Source: Sphingobacterium chungjuense (GTDB lineage Bacteria > Bacteroidota > Bacteroidia > Sphingobacteriales > Sphingobacteriaceae). From it: a DNA stretch of 64,000 bases. How positions within the stretch are numbered: position 1 is the first letter of the stretch; each line of letters starts with the position of its first letter. The position numbers and the translations under genes are program-made. Below are positions 18,059 through 26,924 of the stretch, in pieces. The DNA lies in the NCBI RefSeq assembly GCF_011316935.1, contig NZ_WLYS01000001.1, positions 496,001 through 560,000 of the forward strand, read 5' to 3'. A model generated the notes under the pieces. That model did no database searches, was not told where the DNA came from, and worked only from the letters and a program-made list of their open reading frames with translations.

Positions 18059-19096
18059 TTAATTCCTTTCATTTAGCGCCAGGCGCTTCAAAGATTCAAT
18101 CCATTTTGGATTGAGGTTTAGGCTTTCTACCATCGCCACCTCTTCGCCACCTAATGCTTTAAATTCATCGGCGTACTCTACTTGTATCTCGTCGAGCGTC
18201 TCGATACAGTCGGCCACAAACGCCGGACTGAATACCAACAATCGCTTTTTACCCGCTGTCGCTAGATCGTGCAAAGCATCGGAGGTATACGGCTGTATCC
18301 AAGGTGTTTTTCCTAAGCGAGATTGAAAACAGACGGAGTATTGCTCTGGGCTAAGACCCAATTTCTGTACAATCGCACGCGTGGTGGCGTAGCATTGTGA
18401 CACATAACAATACGGATTGGTTGCTTCGCGACATATCGCACAGCCATGGCTTTCGCAAGGGGCTTCCTCTTTACGCGGATTGATTTTTTGTAATTGCCTT
18501 ACCGGCAATCCATGATAACTGAAAAGGATATGGTCAAAGCTATTCAGATCATGACGTTGCGCATGCTCCGCAATGACATCTACCAGCAAATCATCATCAC
18601 AAAAGCTATTCACAAAGCTGATCGAAGGAATGTATTGCCATGTGCGAACAATCTCCATTACGCGATCAATCACTGATCCAGTGGTAGCCGAAGCATATTG
18701 AGGAAACATCGGAATGACGCGAATAGATTCCAACAACATGCCTTCCATCTCTCCGAGCACGTCAGGTAATGAAGGATTTTGATAGCGCATGGCTAATGCC
18801 ACATGATATTCTTCACCTAAAGCCGCTTGCAGCATTTCTTGCTGCTTTATACTGTAATACATTAGAGGAGAGCCCGTCTCTTCGTCCCAAATGGTTTTGT
18901 AGGTTTCGGCGGATTTTTGCACTCTTCGCGGCACGATCGCACCTTTTACCAGCAAATTACGCGTAAAGTAAGGAATATCAATTACCCGGCCATCCATCAA
19001 AAACTCATCTAAATAACGACCAACATCGCGTGTAGTAGGCTTATCCGGTGTACCTAATTGCACCAGCAATATGCCTTTTTTTGCACTCTTCTTCAT
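18059..19096 (-). CDS. hemH: Ferrochelatase
   Basis: HemH inserts Fe(II) into protoporphyrin IX in the last step of heme synthesis, needed for the cytochromes encoded at the left end. The 345-residue protein shows LLVQLGTPDKPT at the start, FSYHGLPVR with catalytic His195, FQSRLGKTPWIQPYT and FSPAFVADCIETLDEI near the C-terminus. An internal Cys cluster (Cys214, 219, 222, 230 and 235) in the substrate-cap region recalls the [2Fe-2S]-carrying or Cys-rich ferrochelatases. It is followed with 2 nt spacing by the metallophosphoesterase gene. Confidence 0.94.
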   Translation of the reverse strand: MKKSAKKGILLVQLGTPDKPTTRDVGRYLDEFLMDGRVIDIPYFTRNLLVKGAIVPRRVQKSAETYKTIWDEETGSPLMYYSIKQQEMLQAALGEEYHVALAMRYQNPSLPDVLGEMEGMLLESIRVIPMFPQYASATTGSVIDRVMEIVRTWQYIPSISFVNSFCDDDLLVDVIAEHAQRHDLNSFDHILFSYHGLPVRQLQKINPRKEEAPCESHGCAICREATNPYCYVSQCYATTRAIVQKLGLSPEQYSVCFQSRLGKTPWIQPYTSDALHDLATAGKKRLLVFSPAFVADCIETLDEIQVEYADEFKALGGEEVAMVESLNLNPKWIESLKRLALNERN

Positions 19097-19103
19097 GTAC
19101 CAA

Positions 19104-19111
19104 CAAATTTA
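19104..19111 (-). promoter_or_regulatory. -7 box adjoining the hemH start
   Basis: TAAATTTG on the minus strand, only 7 nt from the hemH ATG, so the mRNA would have almost no leader. No TTG at the standard distance. Confidence 0.45.
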
Positions 19112-19166
19112 AGATTTCTCCATTATCGCGCTCTTTAAAGGCACGCAATGTGATGTAAAAATGACC

Positions 19167-20015
19167 TTACAATGCTTCAATTGATGCTTTTACATCTTTC
19201 ATCAACCACATTGGAGTAGATGTAGCACCGCAAATGCCTACGGATTCATTAGATTGAAAAACGGCTGCATCCAGTTCGCTTACATCAGAGACAAAATAGC
19301 TATTTGGGTTAGCAGATTTGCACACATCGTATAAGACTTTACCGTTCGAAGATTTCTTACCCGACACAAACACGATACGGTCATATTCTTGGGCAAAATG
19401 CAACAAATCTTCGTAGCGATTGGACACTTGACGACAGATCGTATCATTGGCCTTCACTTCGTGACCACGATTGATCAATTCTTCTTTGATCGCGTAAAAC
19501 TTATCGACACTTTTAGTCGTCTGGCTATACAAGGTAAATGAGTGTGGCAATTCTACGTCGTCTAGCTCAGCAATATCTTGAAACACCAACGCTTCATCGT
19601 TCGTTTGCCCTTTCAACCCAATCACCTCGGCATGACCATGCTTACCGAAAATGAGTATTTTCTCTTTGTTATCGTGAGAAGTTTTAATCCGGTTTTGCAG
19701 TTTTAACACCACCGGACAGGAAGCATCGATCAACGTAATATTATTTTCTAGGGCCGTTCTGTAGGTTTCTGGCGCTTCACCATGCGCCCGAATCAGCACT
19801 TTAGCATTTTGTAAACCTGGCAGATCTTCATGGCTGATAATCTGCAAGCCTTTCGCTTTTAGTCGCGCGACTTCTTCATCGTTATGCACTATGTCGCCCA
19901 GACAATAAAGCTGTCCTTCTTCTTCCAAGATCTCCTCGGCCATATCAATGGCATAGACCACTCCAAAACAGAAACCTGAATCCTTGTCAATGGTAACTTG
20001 TAAATTCTTCGACAT
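19167..20015 (-). CDS. ispH: 4-hydroxy-3-methylbut-2-enyl diphosphate reductase
   Basis: IspH makes IPP and DMAPP, the last step of the MEP isoprenoid pathway, using a [4Fe-4S] cluster. The 282-residue protein keeps three cluster Cys: Cys16 in DSGFCFGV, Cys100 in DASCPVV and Cys194 in NDTICRQVSNR, plus RAHGEAP with the substrate His. The start at ATG 20015 (MSKNLQV) is chosen because the ATG lies just after a full promoter; an upstream extension to 20069 would run through that promoter. Confidence 0.95.
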   Translation of the reverse strand: MSKNLQVTIDKDSGFCFGVVYAIDMAEEILEEEGQLYCLGDIVHNDEEVARLKAKGLQIISHEDLPGLQNAKVLIRAHGEAPETYRTALENNITLIDASCPVVLKLQNRIKTSHDNKEKILIFGKHGHAEVIGLKGQTNDEALVFQDIAELDDVELPHSFTLYSQTTKSVDKFYAIKEELINRGHEVKANDTICRQVSNRYEDLLHFAQEYDRIVFVSGKKSSNGKVLYDVCKSANPNSYFVSDVSELDAAVFQSNESVGICGATSTPMWLMKDVKASIEAL

Positions 20016-20022
20016 AGTGTTA

Positions 20023-20051
20023 CAAAGATAATCAATAGATGCGAGATACAA
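20023..20051 (-). promoter_or_regulatory. Complete Bacteroidota promoter for ispH
   Basis: TATCTTTG (20023-20030) with TTG at 20049-20051 and an 18-nt spacer fits TTG-N17-23-TAnnTTTG exactly. The -7 box ends 7 nt before the ispH ATG, implying a nearly leaderless mRNA. Confidence 0.65.
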
Positions 20052-20111
20052 CTCTTTGTCAATCTGCATTTATATCCAACGATTATGCGTGCAATTTGTT
20101 CATCTTTATAT

Positions 20112-20429
20112 ATGATTTGGCACGAATTCAAAATTCCAGAACGCGAAGGCGTATCTTCTATCCAAGTGGATGGCAAAAAACTCTGCTTAGTTTACCAGTC
20201 CGGCCAGCCACATATTACGAGCGCAAAATGCCCGCATGCTGGTGCTGACCTATCTCAGGGCTGGTGCGAGGATGGGAAATTAATCTGCCCATTTCACCGC
20301 CATGCTTTTGATATCGAGACGGGCAAAGGAAATCCTGGCCAAGGAAACTACATAAATACCTATCCTACTAAACAAGAAAATGGCAGTTGGTACGTCGGTA
20401 TTACAAAACCTTGGTGGAAAATATTTTGA
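20112..20429 (+). CDS. Rieske [2Fe-2S] protein, small ferredoxin type
   Basis: The 105-residue soluble protein carries a full Rieske site: Cys40-x-His42 in CPHAG and Cys59-x2-His62 in CPFHRH, 16 residues apart. No signal peptide is present, so it should be a cytoplasmic electron carrier of the NirD/ferredoxin-component type. ATG 20112 (MIWHEFKIPE) fits the family start; an upstream ATG at 20085 adds nine atypical residues. Its partner oxygenase or reductase is not nearby. It is divergent from ispH. Confidence 0.88.
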   Translation: MIWHEFKIPEREGVSSIQVDGKKLCLVYQSGQPHITSAKCPHAGADLSQGWCEDGKLICPFHRHAFDIETGKGNPGQGNYINTYPTKQENGSWYVGITKPWWKIF

Positions 20430-20478
20430 GAACAATAATTAGTTATTTATATTTGATCTAAATAAATATAAATTTCAC

Positions 20479-20802
20479 ATGTGTCATTCCCGAATGCTCA
20501 GCTCGAATGGGCAAACTCATATCACCTATTGTCCAAGCTGCAAAACCTATTATATCTGGCAAGATTCCACCTTGCTATCTTTTGATGGGGAGCACTTTCA
20601 ACAATTTGCAAACGGCGTACATACGTACAAAGGCCGAGAAAAATTCTTCACCTGCCCAGATGGCGTATCGCGTATGATGTTGCCGACACCGCTTCCCGAA
20701 TTGGCGCTCACATTTACCTTTCCCGAATGGGGAAACTTCATGCTATCACTGGAAGAAGCTCGCTACATGACTGAAATCTATCAGATGGTTGGGCAGTTCT
20801 AA
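20479..20802 (+). CDS. Small Cys-containing protein, DUF6686-like
   Basis: The 107-residue protein begins MCHSRMLSSNGQTHITYC and has a CPSC knuckle near residue 18, a pattern of a small zinc-ribbon-like module, followed by a WQDSTLLSFDGEHFQQF segment. The layout resembles the Bacteroidota DUF6686 family, whose function is unknown. There is no signal peptide. It lies 49 nt after the Rieske gene and is probably cotranscribed. A catalytic role is not visible. Confidence 0.7.
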   Translation: MCHSRMLSSNGQTHITYCPSCKTYYIWQDSTLLSFDGEHFQQFANGVHTYKGREKFFTCPDGVSRMMLPTPLPELALTFTFPEWGNFMLSLEEARYMTEIYQMVGQF

Positions 20803-20869
20803 AATCAACCATAGCGTAATGATAACCAATCGCCCCATCAAACTGCGTGATACAGTTGAAATTAATCCC

Positions 20870-20877
20870 TACATTTG
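20870..20877 (+). promoter_or_regulatory. -7 box upstream of the M3 peptidase gene
   Basis: TACATTTG matches TAnnTTTG and ends 33 nt before the ATG at 20911. It overlaps the start of the longer alternative frame (20875), which supports the later start. Confidence 0.45.
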
Positions 20878-20910
20878 TGGGTAAAATTTCGACGACTAAA
20901 CATACTTTAC

Positions 20911-23028
20911 ATGATTAAAAAGCGATTACTGCCTATCTGCATGGTGATCACCTCCATGGTAGTAGGTTGTGGAGAATCTAAACAAAATGACAACATGAAC
21001 AACCCTTTGTTAGGATTCTTTGACACCCCTTTCAATGTTCCACCGTTTGACAAGATCAAAGACGAACATTTCCGTCCGGCTTACGCCGAAGCCCTCAAAT
21101 TGCACAATTTAGAAGTAGATTCTATTGTCAATAATGAGGAAGAGCCAACCTTTCAGAACACGATCTTAGCGTTAGAAAATGCGGGCTCCATGCTGAGTCA
21201 AGTAGCTGGGATCTTTGGCAACCTGAATTCGGCCAACAAAACGGATTCTTTGCAAGCCATCGCTGCCGATATGGCGCCCGTGCTATCCGCACACCGCGAC
21301 GAGATTCAATTAAACGCGAAATTATTTGCTCGTGTCAAAGCCGTCTACGATCAAAAAGATGCTTTGGGTCTGGATAAAGAAGACATTAAATTGCTAGAAG
21401 AAACCTATAAAGGTTTTGTACGCGCAGGAGCCAACTTACCAAAAGAGAGCAAAGAAAAACTAAAAGCGATCAACTCGAAATTGTCTACGCTGACGAACTC
21501 ATTTGGTGATAACTTGCCAGCTGAGGCAAAAACCTACGAATTGGTGATCGAAGAGGAAAAAGACTTAGCAGGATTGCCAGAAGGTGTACGCGCGGCTGCA
21601 GCAGCGACAGCCAAGGAAAAAGGCAAAGAAGGTAAATGGGTATTTACTTTGTCTAACCCTTCGGTAATGCCATTCCTACAATATGCAGACAACCGCGAGT
21701 TGCGCAAGCAAATCTGGAATGCTTACCAATTGCGCGGAAATAATGGCGGCGAATTTGACAATAAGAAAAATGCCATTGAAATCGCTAACCTACGTTTAGA
21801 AAAAGCGAAATTGTTAGGTTATCCTTCACATGCTGCTTATGTACTGGAAGAATCCATGGCCGAAAATCCTGAAAATGTATTCAACCTATTGAATAAACTG
21901 TGGGGACCTGCATTGGCAAAAGCCAAAGTAGAAGAAGCAGATCTGCAGCAAGAGATCAAATTGGCGGGCGATACCTTTCAAGTGGCGCCGTACGATTGGC
22001 GTTATTACGCGGAAAAAGTACGCTTGAAACGCTTCGCATTGAATGAAGAAGAAATTAGACCTTACTTTGGCCTAACAGAAGTACGCGAAGGAGCTTTCCA
22101 GACTGCCGCTAAGCTCTATGGATTAAGCTTTGTAGCATTGAACAATGTACCCGTATACCACGAAGAAGTAGAAGTATACGAGGTCAAAGACAAAGATGGC
22201 TCACACTTAGGAATCTTATATGCCGATTTCTTTCCGCGCGATTCAAAACGCTCTGGCGCTTGGATGACCTCGTATCGCTCACAATACAACAAAGATGGTA
22301 AACGCGTTGCTCCGGTAATCTCTATCGTGTGCAACTTTACGAAACCTGTTGGCGACAAACCTGCTTTGCTAACTTTTGATGAAGCGAGCACCTTGTTCCA
22401 CGAATTTGGTCATGCATTGCACGGTTTACTATCTAACGTTAAATACAAAAGCTTGTCGGGCACATCTGTACCACGTGATTTCGTAGAATTACCGTCGCAA
22501 ATCATGGAAAACTGGGCAGCTGATCCAGCAGTCATGAAAACGTACGCAAAACATTATGAAACTGGCGAAGCGATTCCAGATTCGTTGATTGCGAAAATGC
22601 AAAAAGCAGGCACTTTTGACCAAGGTTTTGCTACGGTAGAATACTTAGCCGCTTCGTTGCTAGATATGAATTACCATGCTACGACTACTCCGATTAAGGT
22701 CGATGCGATCGCATTCGAAGATGCTGCTATGCATAAAATTGGATTGATCGATGCGATCATCCCACGTTATAGAACGACGAACTTCCAGCATATCTTTTCT
22801 GGCGGCTATTCTTCGGGATACTACAGCTATATATGGTCCGAAGTATTGGATTCTGATGCGTTTGCAGCCTTTAAAGAAAAAGGTTTGTACGATCAATCTA
22901 CGGCAAGTTCATTCCGTCGCAACATCTTAGAGCGCGGTGGAACAGGCAATCCGGCAGAGATGTATCGTACCTTCCGCGGTGCTGATCCAAATCCCGTGCA
23001 CTTAATGAAAAAAAGAGGATTAAACTAA
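20911..23028 (+). CDS. M3-family metallopeptidase lipoprotein (peptidyl-dipeptidase Dcp / oligopeptidase A type)
   Basis: The 705-residue protein starts at ATG 20911 with a lipoprotein signal (Cys20 in MVVGC), so it acts in the periplasm or on the outer membrane. The zinc site is HEFGH (His497, Glu498, His501) with Glu526 in DFVELPSQ as third ligand. The C-terminal FSGGYSSGYYSYIWSEVLD block is the M3 substrate-binding segment. M3 enzymes release dipeptides or cut short peptides. A strong terminator separates it from the convergent M1 peptidase. Confidence 0.92.
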   Translation: MIKKRLLPICMVITSMVVGCGESKQNDNMNNPLLGFFDTPFNVPPFDKIKDEHFRPAYAEALKLHNLEVDSIVNNEEEPTFQNTILALENAGSMLSQVAGIFGNLNSANKTDSLQAIAADMAPVLSAHRDEIQLNAKLFARVKAVYDQKDALGLDKEDIKLLEETYKGFVRAGANLPKESKEKLKAINSKLSTLTNSFGDNLPAEAKTYELVIEEEKDLAGLPEGVRAAAAATAKEKGKEGKWVFTLSNPSVMPFLQYADNRELRKQIWNAYQLRGNNGGEFDNKKNAIEIANLRLEKAKLLGYPSHAAYVLEESMAENPENVFNLLNKLWGPALAKAKVEEADLQQEIKLAGDTFQVAPYDWRYYAEKVRLKRFALNEEEIRPYFGLTEVREGAFQTAAKLYGLSFVALNNVPVYHEEVEVYEVKDKDGSHLGILYADFFPRDSKRSGAWMTSYRSQYNKDGKRVAPVISIVCNFTKPVGDKPALLTFDEASTLFHEFGHALHGLLSNVKYKSLSGTSVPRDFVELPSQIMENWAADPAVMKTYAKHYETGEAIPDSLIAKMQKAGTFDQGFATVEYLAASLLDMNYHATTTPIKVDAIAFEDAAMHKIGLIDAIIPRYRTTNFQHIFSGGYSSGYYSYIWSEVLDSDAFAAFKEKGLYDQSTASSFRRNILERGGTGNPAEMYRTFRGADPNPVHLMKKRGLN

Positions 23029-23048
23029 TCCTCTTTCCTCAAAAAAGC

Positions 23049-23081
23049 AAAAGAGCCAATTCCTTCCGAGTTGGCTCTTTT
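23049..23081. terminator. Bidirectional terminator between M3 and M1 peptidase genes
   Basis: An 11-bp perfect stem (23049-23059 with 23071-23081) with A tract on one side and T tract on the other, inside a 58-nt convergent gap. Confidence 0.8.
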
Positions 23082-23086
23082 TGTTG

Positions 23087-24952
23087 CTATCTACTCAGCG
23101 TATTATCGCTCGATTCTACATCGGCTAAGCGCTGCGTAGGATCTATGGTTACTTTCTTTGGCTTTTTAGATAAAGCGATGTTGTAGGTAGGTTTTGTCCA
23201 GAACCAGTCTTCCAACACCGTCCGTTTTACGCCATCATACAGCGCATATCCTTCTGCAGGCTTTTGTCCGCGCATTTCGCGAAGCGGAATGTAAAACAAC
23301 TCCTGACTACCATCTTGATATTCTACCAACACATCTAAAGGCATGGCAAGATCCGACTTATTCCGCAATACAATTTGCTGATCCGTCACCTGCTCTATAC
23401 CATAATCAATGGTGCGCGTGGTATTGATGAAGAGATTGAAATACCATTTCAAGTTGATTCCAGAAACCTCTTCGGCCACGCGTTTGAAATCATTCGGCGT
23501 AGGATGTTTGAACTTCCATTGGTCATAAAATGCCAAGAATGTTTTCTCTAAGTTTTCCTTACCAATGATATACCCCAACTGCTCAGCCAATACCGAACCT
23601 TTGGTGTACGAGCTTTGCGTATAACCATAGTTGGTTTTATAGTAATCGGCCAACAAGCTCATCGGTTCTTCTTTTCCAGACAGCACGAGTTTGTAATACG
23701 CGCGGTACGAATCGATCATTGGGTTAGTTTCAACAGCGCCTTTCTTGTCGAACAACTGTTGGAACGCAATATCTTGCACGTAGCTCGTAAAACCCTCGTC
23801 AAACCATTCATCGACCGTTTCGTTGATGCCAAACAAATGTTGATACCAAGAGTGCGCCGCTTCATGGAAAATGACACCGACCAATCCGTCCAGTTTCCGT
23901 CCGCCCGTTACCAGTGTCGCCGTTCCATATTCCATGCCACCGTCGCCACCTTGTACAATGCTATACGTTGGCCATGGATACGCACCAAATTTTGCGGAAG
24001 CAAAATCAAAAAATTCCGTCGCCAAACCTAGCGCCGTTTTCCAATTTTGAATCACCTCCTTATCTGTGGGCAAAAAAACGGTGTACACCGTTACGCCGCC
24101 TTTGGTTTTCGCCGAGTCGACTACCATCTTAGGATCTGCTGCCCAAGCAAAATCGTGGATTTGATTGGCTTTGAAATGCCAAGCTACTTTATTGTTTTTG
24201 TCAACGTTTGGTTTGGCCGACCGATCATATCCTTTGACTTGTTTTGGGTTTTGCAGCTTACCCGATCCGCCCACTACAAAGTCCTTATTTAAGTGAATCG
24301 TGACATCAAAATCGCCAAAAGGCGCAATGAATTCACGCGCCACATATTCGTCCAAGTGCCATCCGTAATCATCAAAATGCGCCATTTTCGGATACCATTG
24401 CGTCATCGACAAGGCCACACCTTCTTTGGAATTGCGACCACTACGACGAATTTGTTCCGGCACTTGCGCATCCCACGTCATGTTGAATTCGCCCACGGCA
24501 CCATCTTCCAAAACTGCTGGCAATTCTACTTCTAGTATGGTTCCACTTACCGCGTACTTTGTGGGAGCCCCATTAAAAGTCAGCGATTTTATTTTTTGAT
24601 AACCAATCTCATTAGGCTGCAATAAAGAGATTCGACTTTGCAACACATTTGAATTGCCTGACTTAGCCATCATCCGCTTATCAGGATCAGAAATGGTTTG
24701 CAACCGATAATCCATCATGCTGCCGGGCTGAAAGGCATTGAAATATAAGTGAAAATACGCTTTGTTGAGCGCTTTGCCGGAGTTGTTGGTATACAATAAT
24801 TTCATATCGCCCGCATATTGATAGGCTTTTTCATCGACATCAATATGCATGGTGTAATCCACTTTCTGCTGCCAATAACCTTTGCGCTGCGCTTGCGCTT
24901 GCAACATCAAAAGAGAAAGGCCGAGGGAAAGAAAAGTATAAAGTAGCTTCAT
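23087..24952 (-). CDS. M1-family aminopeptidase, exported
   Basis: The 621-residue protein starts at ATG 24952 with a signal peptide ending MLQAQAQ. The M1 hallmarks are GGMEYGTATLV (the GxMEN-type exopeptidase motif) and the zinc site HEAAH at 363-367 followed 18 residues later by Glu386 (DEWFDEGF). A Tyr in KGSVLAEQLGY-type C-terminal region may stabilise the transition state. Such enzymes remove N-terminal residues from peptides in the periplasm. An in-frame extension back to 25108 would overlap the promoter and the next gene, so it is not used. Confidence 0.9.
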   Translation of the reverse strand: MKLLYTFLSLGLSLLMLQAQAQRKGYWQQKVDYTMHIDVDEKAYQYAGDMKLLYTNNSGKALNKAYFHLYFNAFQPGSMMDYRLQTISDPDKRMMAKSGNSNVLQSRISLLQPNEIGYQKIKSLTFNGAPTKYAVSGTILEVELPAVLEDGAVGEFNMTWDAQVPEQIRRSGRNSKEGVALSMTQWYPKMAHFDDYGWHLDEYVAREFIAPFGDFDVTIHLNKDFVVGGSGKLQNPKQVKGYDRSAKPNVDKNNKVAWHFKANQIHDFAWAADPKMVVDSAKTKGGVTVYTVFLPTDKEVIQNWKTALGLATEFFDFASAKFGAYPWPTYSIVQGGDGGMEYGTATLVTGGRKLDGLVGVIFHEAAHSWYQHLFGINETVDEWFDEGFTSYVQDIAFQQLFDKKGAVETNPMIDSYRAYYKLVLSGKEEPMSLLADYYKTNYGYTQSSYTKGSVLAEQLGYIIGKENLEKTFLAFYDQWKFKHPTPNDFKRVAEEVSGINLKWYFNLFINTTRTIDYGIEQVTDQQIVLRNKSDLAMPLDVLVEYQDGSQELFYIPLREMRGQKPAEGYALYDGVKRTVLEDWFWTKPTYNIALSKKPKKVTIDPTQRLADVESSDNTLSR

Positions 24953-24958
24953 AGAGGC

Positions 24959-24966
24959 CAAACTTA
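24959..24966 (-). promoter_or_regulatory. -7 box adjoining the M1 peptidase start
   Basis: TAAGTTTG on the minus strand ends 6 nt before the ATG at 24952, giving a nearly leaderless transcript; no TTG at the standard distance. Confidence 0.45.
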
Positions 24967-25046
24967 CAAAACAAAAGAAACTATTGCGGAGAAGCCTTCG
25001 TAAAAAATATGCGATAGATCGGTATTTAATCGTTACATGCTTACAA

Positions 25047-25484
25047 TTAAGCGAAGGTGACGGGCACACCCAAGCTTTCCAGGTGCCGTAGCATTTCGGC
25101 CATTTCATCTACGGATTGAAACAATTTATTGCGCCAAAAACGAACAGGTTGGAATTTTTTCTTTTTGTGGATGGCTAATAGGTTACCGCCTGAGCGCAAA
25201 TGATTTTGAATATGGGTGATATCCTTCAAATCGAACTCCCAAGTTTTGCTTCCTTTTACGATGCGCAGTAAACCAGCATGCGTAGACCAAGTGGAAGGTT
25301 GCTGACTCCATTTGACACTCAAAAACAAGAGGAGAGGTAAACAAACAAGCAACGCAATAATCTTAGGAATCTCTTCTATATTGATATAAGAAGCGCCAAT
25401 ACCAACTGCAAATAAAGATCCCAGAAGAATTTGGATAAATCGCCCGCGATGTAAAGTATGAATCACGAAGGTTGTTTCGCTCAT
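25047..25484 (-). CDS. Small two-helix membrane protein, function unknown
   Basis: The 145-residue protein has two adjacent hydrophobic segments (about 17-33 and 41-58) followed by a soluble, basic C-terminal domain (about 65-145) rich in beta-strands, reminiscent of bacterial PH-like domains: WSTHAGLLRIVKGSK and WEFDLKDITHI. I do not assign a function. It follows bactofilin by 25 nt in the same direction and may belong to the M23-bactofilin operon. Confidence 0.7.
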   Translation of the reverse strand: MSETTFVIHTLHRGRFIQILLGSLFAVGIGASYINIEEIPKIIALLVCLPLLLFLSVKWSQQPSTWSTHAGLLRIVKGSKTWEFDLKDITHIQNHLRSGGNLLAIHKKKKFQPVRFWRNKLFQSVDEMAEMLRHLESLGVPVTFA

Positions 25485-25509
25485 GTTTGAATCGCCGTTC
25501 GAGGGTGAA

Positions 25510-25911
25510 TTAGTTGGCTTTACTTTCTAATAAAATGGGCTCACGCGCATCTGCTACCGTAACAGCACCGATCAACTGGCCTCCCATATCGACAGAAAAC
25601 TGCGTCATAGACACATTACCGTATAATTTCCCTGCTGATTTAAGTGTTAGCGTTTTGCATTGCACATCGCCTGTGATGTGACCATAAACGATTAATGTCT
25701 CGCAGGAAATGTCACCATCTACATAGGCTGATTCACCAATAATAACCCCTTTGCCGATGCGGATATTACCTTTGATCTTGCCGTCAACGCGCAAACTTTC
25801 TGCACCGATCAAATCGCCTTCAATAGAGATTCCTTCTGCAATGACCGTACTGATTTGGAAATCTTCTGGACGATTTAGTTTGCGGACTTTATCTTGCTTG
25901 GCGTTGAACAT
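25510..25911 (-). CDS. Bactofilin (polymer-forming cytoskeletal protein)
   Basis: The 133-residue protein has the bactofilin beta-helix core (about 22-118) with repeating G-x-hydrophobic turns such as EGDLIGAESLRVDGKIKG, SAYVDGDISCETLIVYG and GKLYGNVSMTQFSV, flanked by short disordered ends. Bactofilins polymerise without nucleotides into filaments that localise cell-wall enzymes. The gene follows an M23 peptidase by 30 nt, the known bactofilin partner combination in several phyla. Confidence 0.92.
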   Translation of the reverse strand: MFNAKQDKVRKLNRPEDFQISTVIAEGISIEGDLIGAESLRVDGKIKGNIRIGKGVIIGESAYVDGDISCETLIVYGHITGDVQCKTLTLKSAGKLYGNVSMTQFSVDMGGQLIGAVTVADAREPILLESKAN

Positions 25912-25941
25912 AATGGTTATTACAGACGTTTTATGGATCTA

Positions 25942-26796
25942 TTAAAATTGGAAATATTTCTCTGGATTGATGGTACGACCGCCTTGCAATACTTCATAGT
26001 GCAGATGTGGCCCGGTGCTACGACCTGTACTACCTAATAAACCTACAGTTGTACCTACGTCTATGCGTTGACCGCGTTTTACGCGTATTCTGCTCAAATG
26101 TGCATAACGCGTTTCGTATCCGTTAGCGTGCCGTACCGCTACAAGGTTTCCGTATCCGCCTTTATATCCAGCAAATATCACCGTTCCTTTGGCAGTAGAT
26201 TTTATGTTTTCTCCCGTACGCCCTTTGAAATCAATACCAGAATGTCTTTCTCGACCACCTCCGGTGAATGGATTTCCTCGGTAACCGTAGCGCGATGTGA
26301 TGCGACCGCTATGTGGGCGACCGAATGGAGCACCATCCAAACGATTTTCTACATCTTCGAGCATGTTGACATAATATTTCGCTAATTCTTCGAGATTATC
26401 ATCGTCTTCTACCAGGGGTCCACCGGCGTTGTTGAGAGCTATGGCTTTCAAGCCACGTTTTTTCATTTTAGCATTGATGCGGTTGAGTGTGCTATCAAAG
26501 CTATTGATGGAGCGTCTTACATCATCTATATTGACCTGCTTACTCGCGTCGTCTAAGGTAAGCTGCTGATTACGTTGTCGAAGTTTATCAATCTTCTCCA
26601 GGTACACCTCTGCATACAGTTTCTCATTTCGATGGTTTACAAAATAAACAATCCCCACAACACCCAACAACACAACTGTAGCCAATGAAAACGCCATATG
26701 TTTCCAATAAGACAGCAAGAATGTAGGAATCTGAATCTTCTTGTTAGGGTTACCATCAGCGCTAACAATCAGTACAGAAGTCTTCTTCTTCAGCAT
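25942..26796 (-). CDS. M23 peptidoglycan endopeptidase with membrane anchor and coiled coil
   Basis: The 284-residue protein has a cytoplasmic N-terminus of about 30 residues, one membrane segment (about 33-52), a predicted coiled coil (about 58-115) and a LytM-type M23 domain (from about 160). Zinc residues are readable in RHSGIDFKGR (HxxxD) and HLHYEV (HxH), so the enzyme should be active. It would cut peptide crosslinks in the cell wall. The order M23 then bactofilin matches modules in which the filament places the hydrolase to shape the cell. Confidence 0.92.
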   Translation of the reverse strand: MLKKKTSVLIVSADGNPNKKIQIPTFLLSYWKHMAFSLATVVLLGVVGIVYFVNHRNEKLYAEVYLEKIDKLRQRNQQLTLDDASKQVNIDDVRRSINSFDSTLNRINAKMKKRGLKAIALNNAGGPLVEDDDNLEELAKYYVNMLEDVENRLDGAPFGRPHSGRITSRYGYRGNPFTGGGRERHSGIDFKGRTGENIKSTAKGTVIFAGYKGGYGNLVAVRHANGYETRYAHLSRIRVKRGQRIDVGTTVGLLGSTGRSTGPHLHYEVLQGGRTINPEKYFQF

Positions 26797-26830
26797 AATT
26801 TTTTGCTCTTATATTTTTTTACACAAGTCG

Positions 26831-26838
26831 CAAACTTA
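26831..26838 (-). promoter_or_regulatory. -7 box upstream of the M23-bactofilin operon
   Basis: TAAGTTTG on the minus strand matches TAnnTTTG, 34 nt before the M23 ATG. Confidence 0.4.
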
Positions 26839-26924
26839 ATGAATAATCGAACTTACCTCAATATTTTCACAATTTTTAACACTAATCTTTGCAATTCGGC
26901 ACGATATTTTCAAACTTTGGCCTC

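Noticed and set aside
24953-25108. N-terminal extension of the M1 peptidase (52 residues)
   Set aside because: Runs through a promoter box and overlaps the neighbouring small membrane gene; the internal ATG gives a proper signal peptide.
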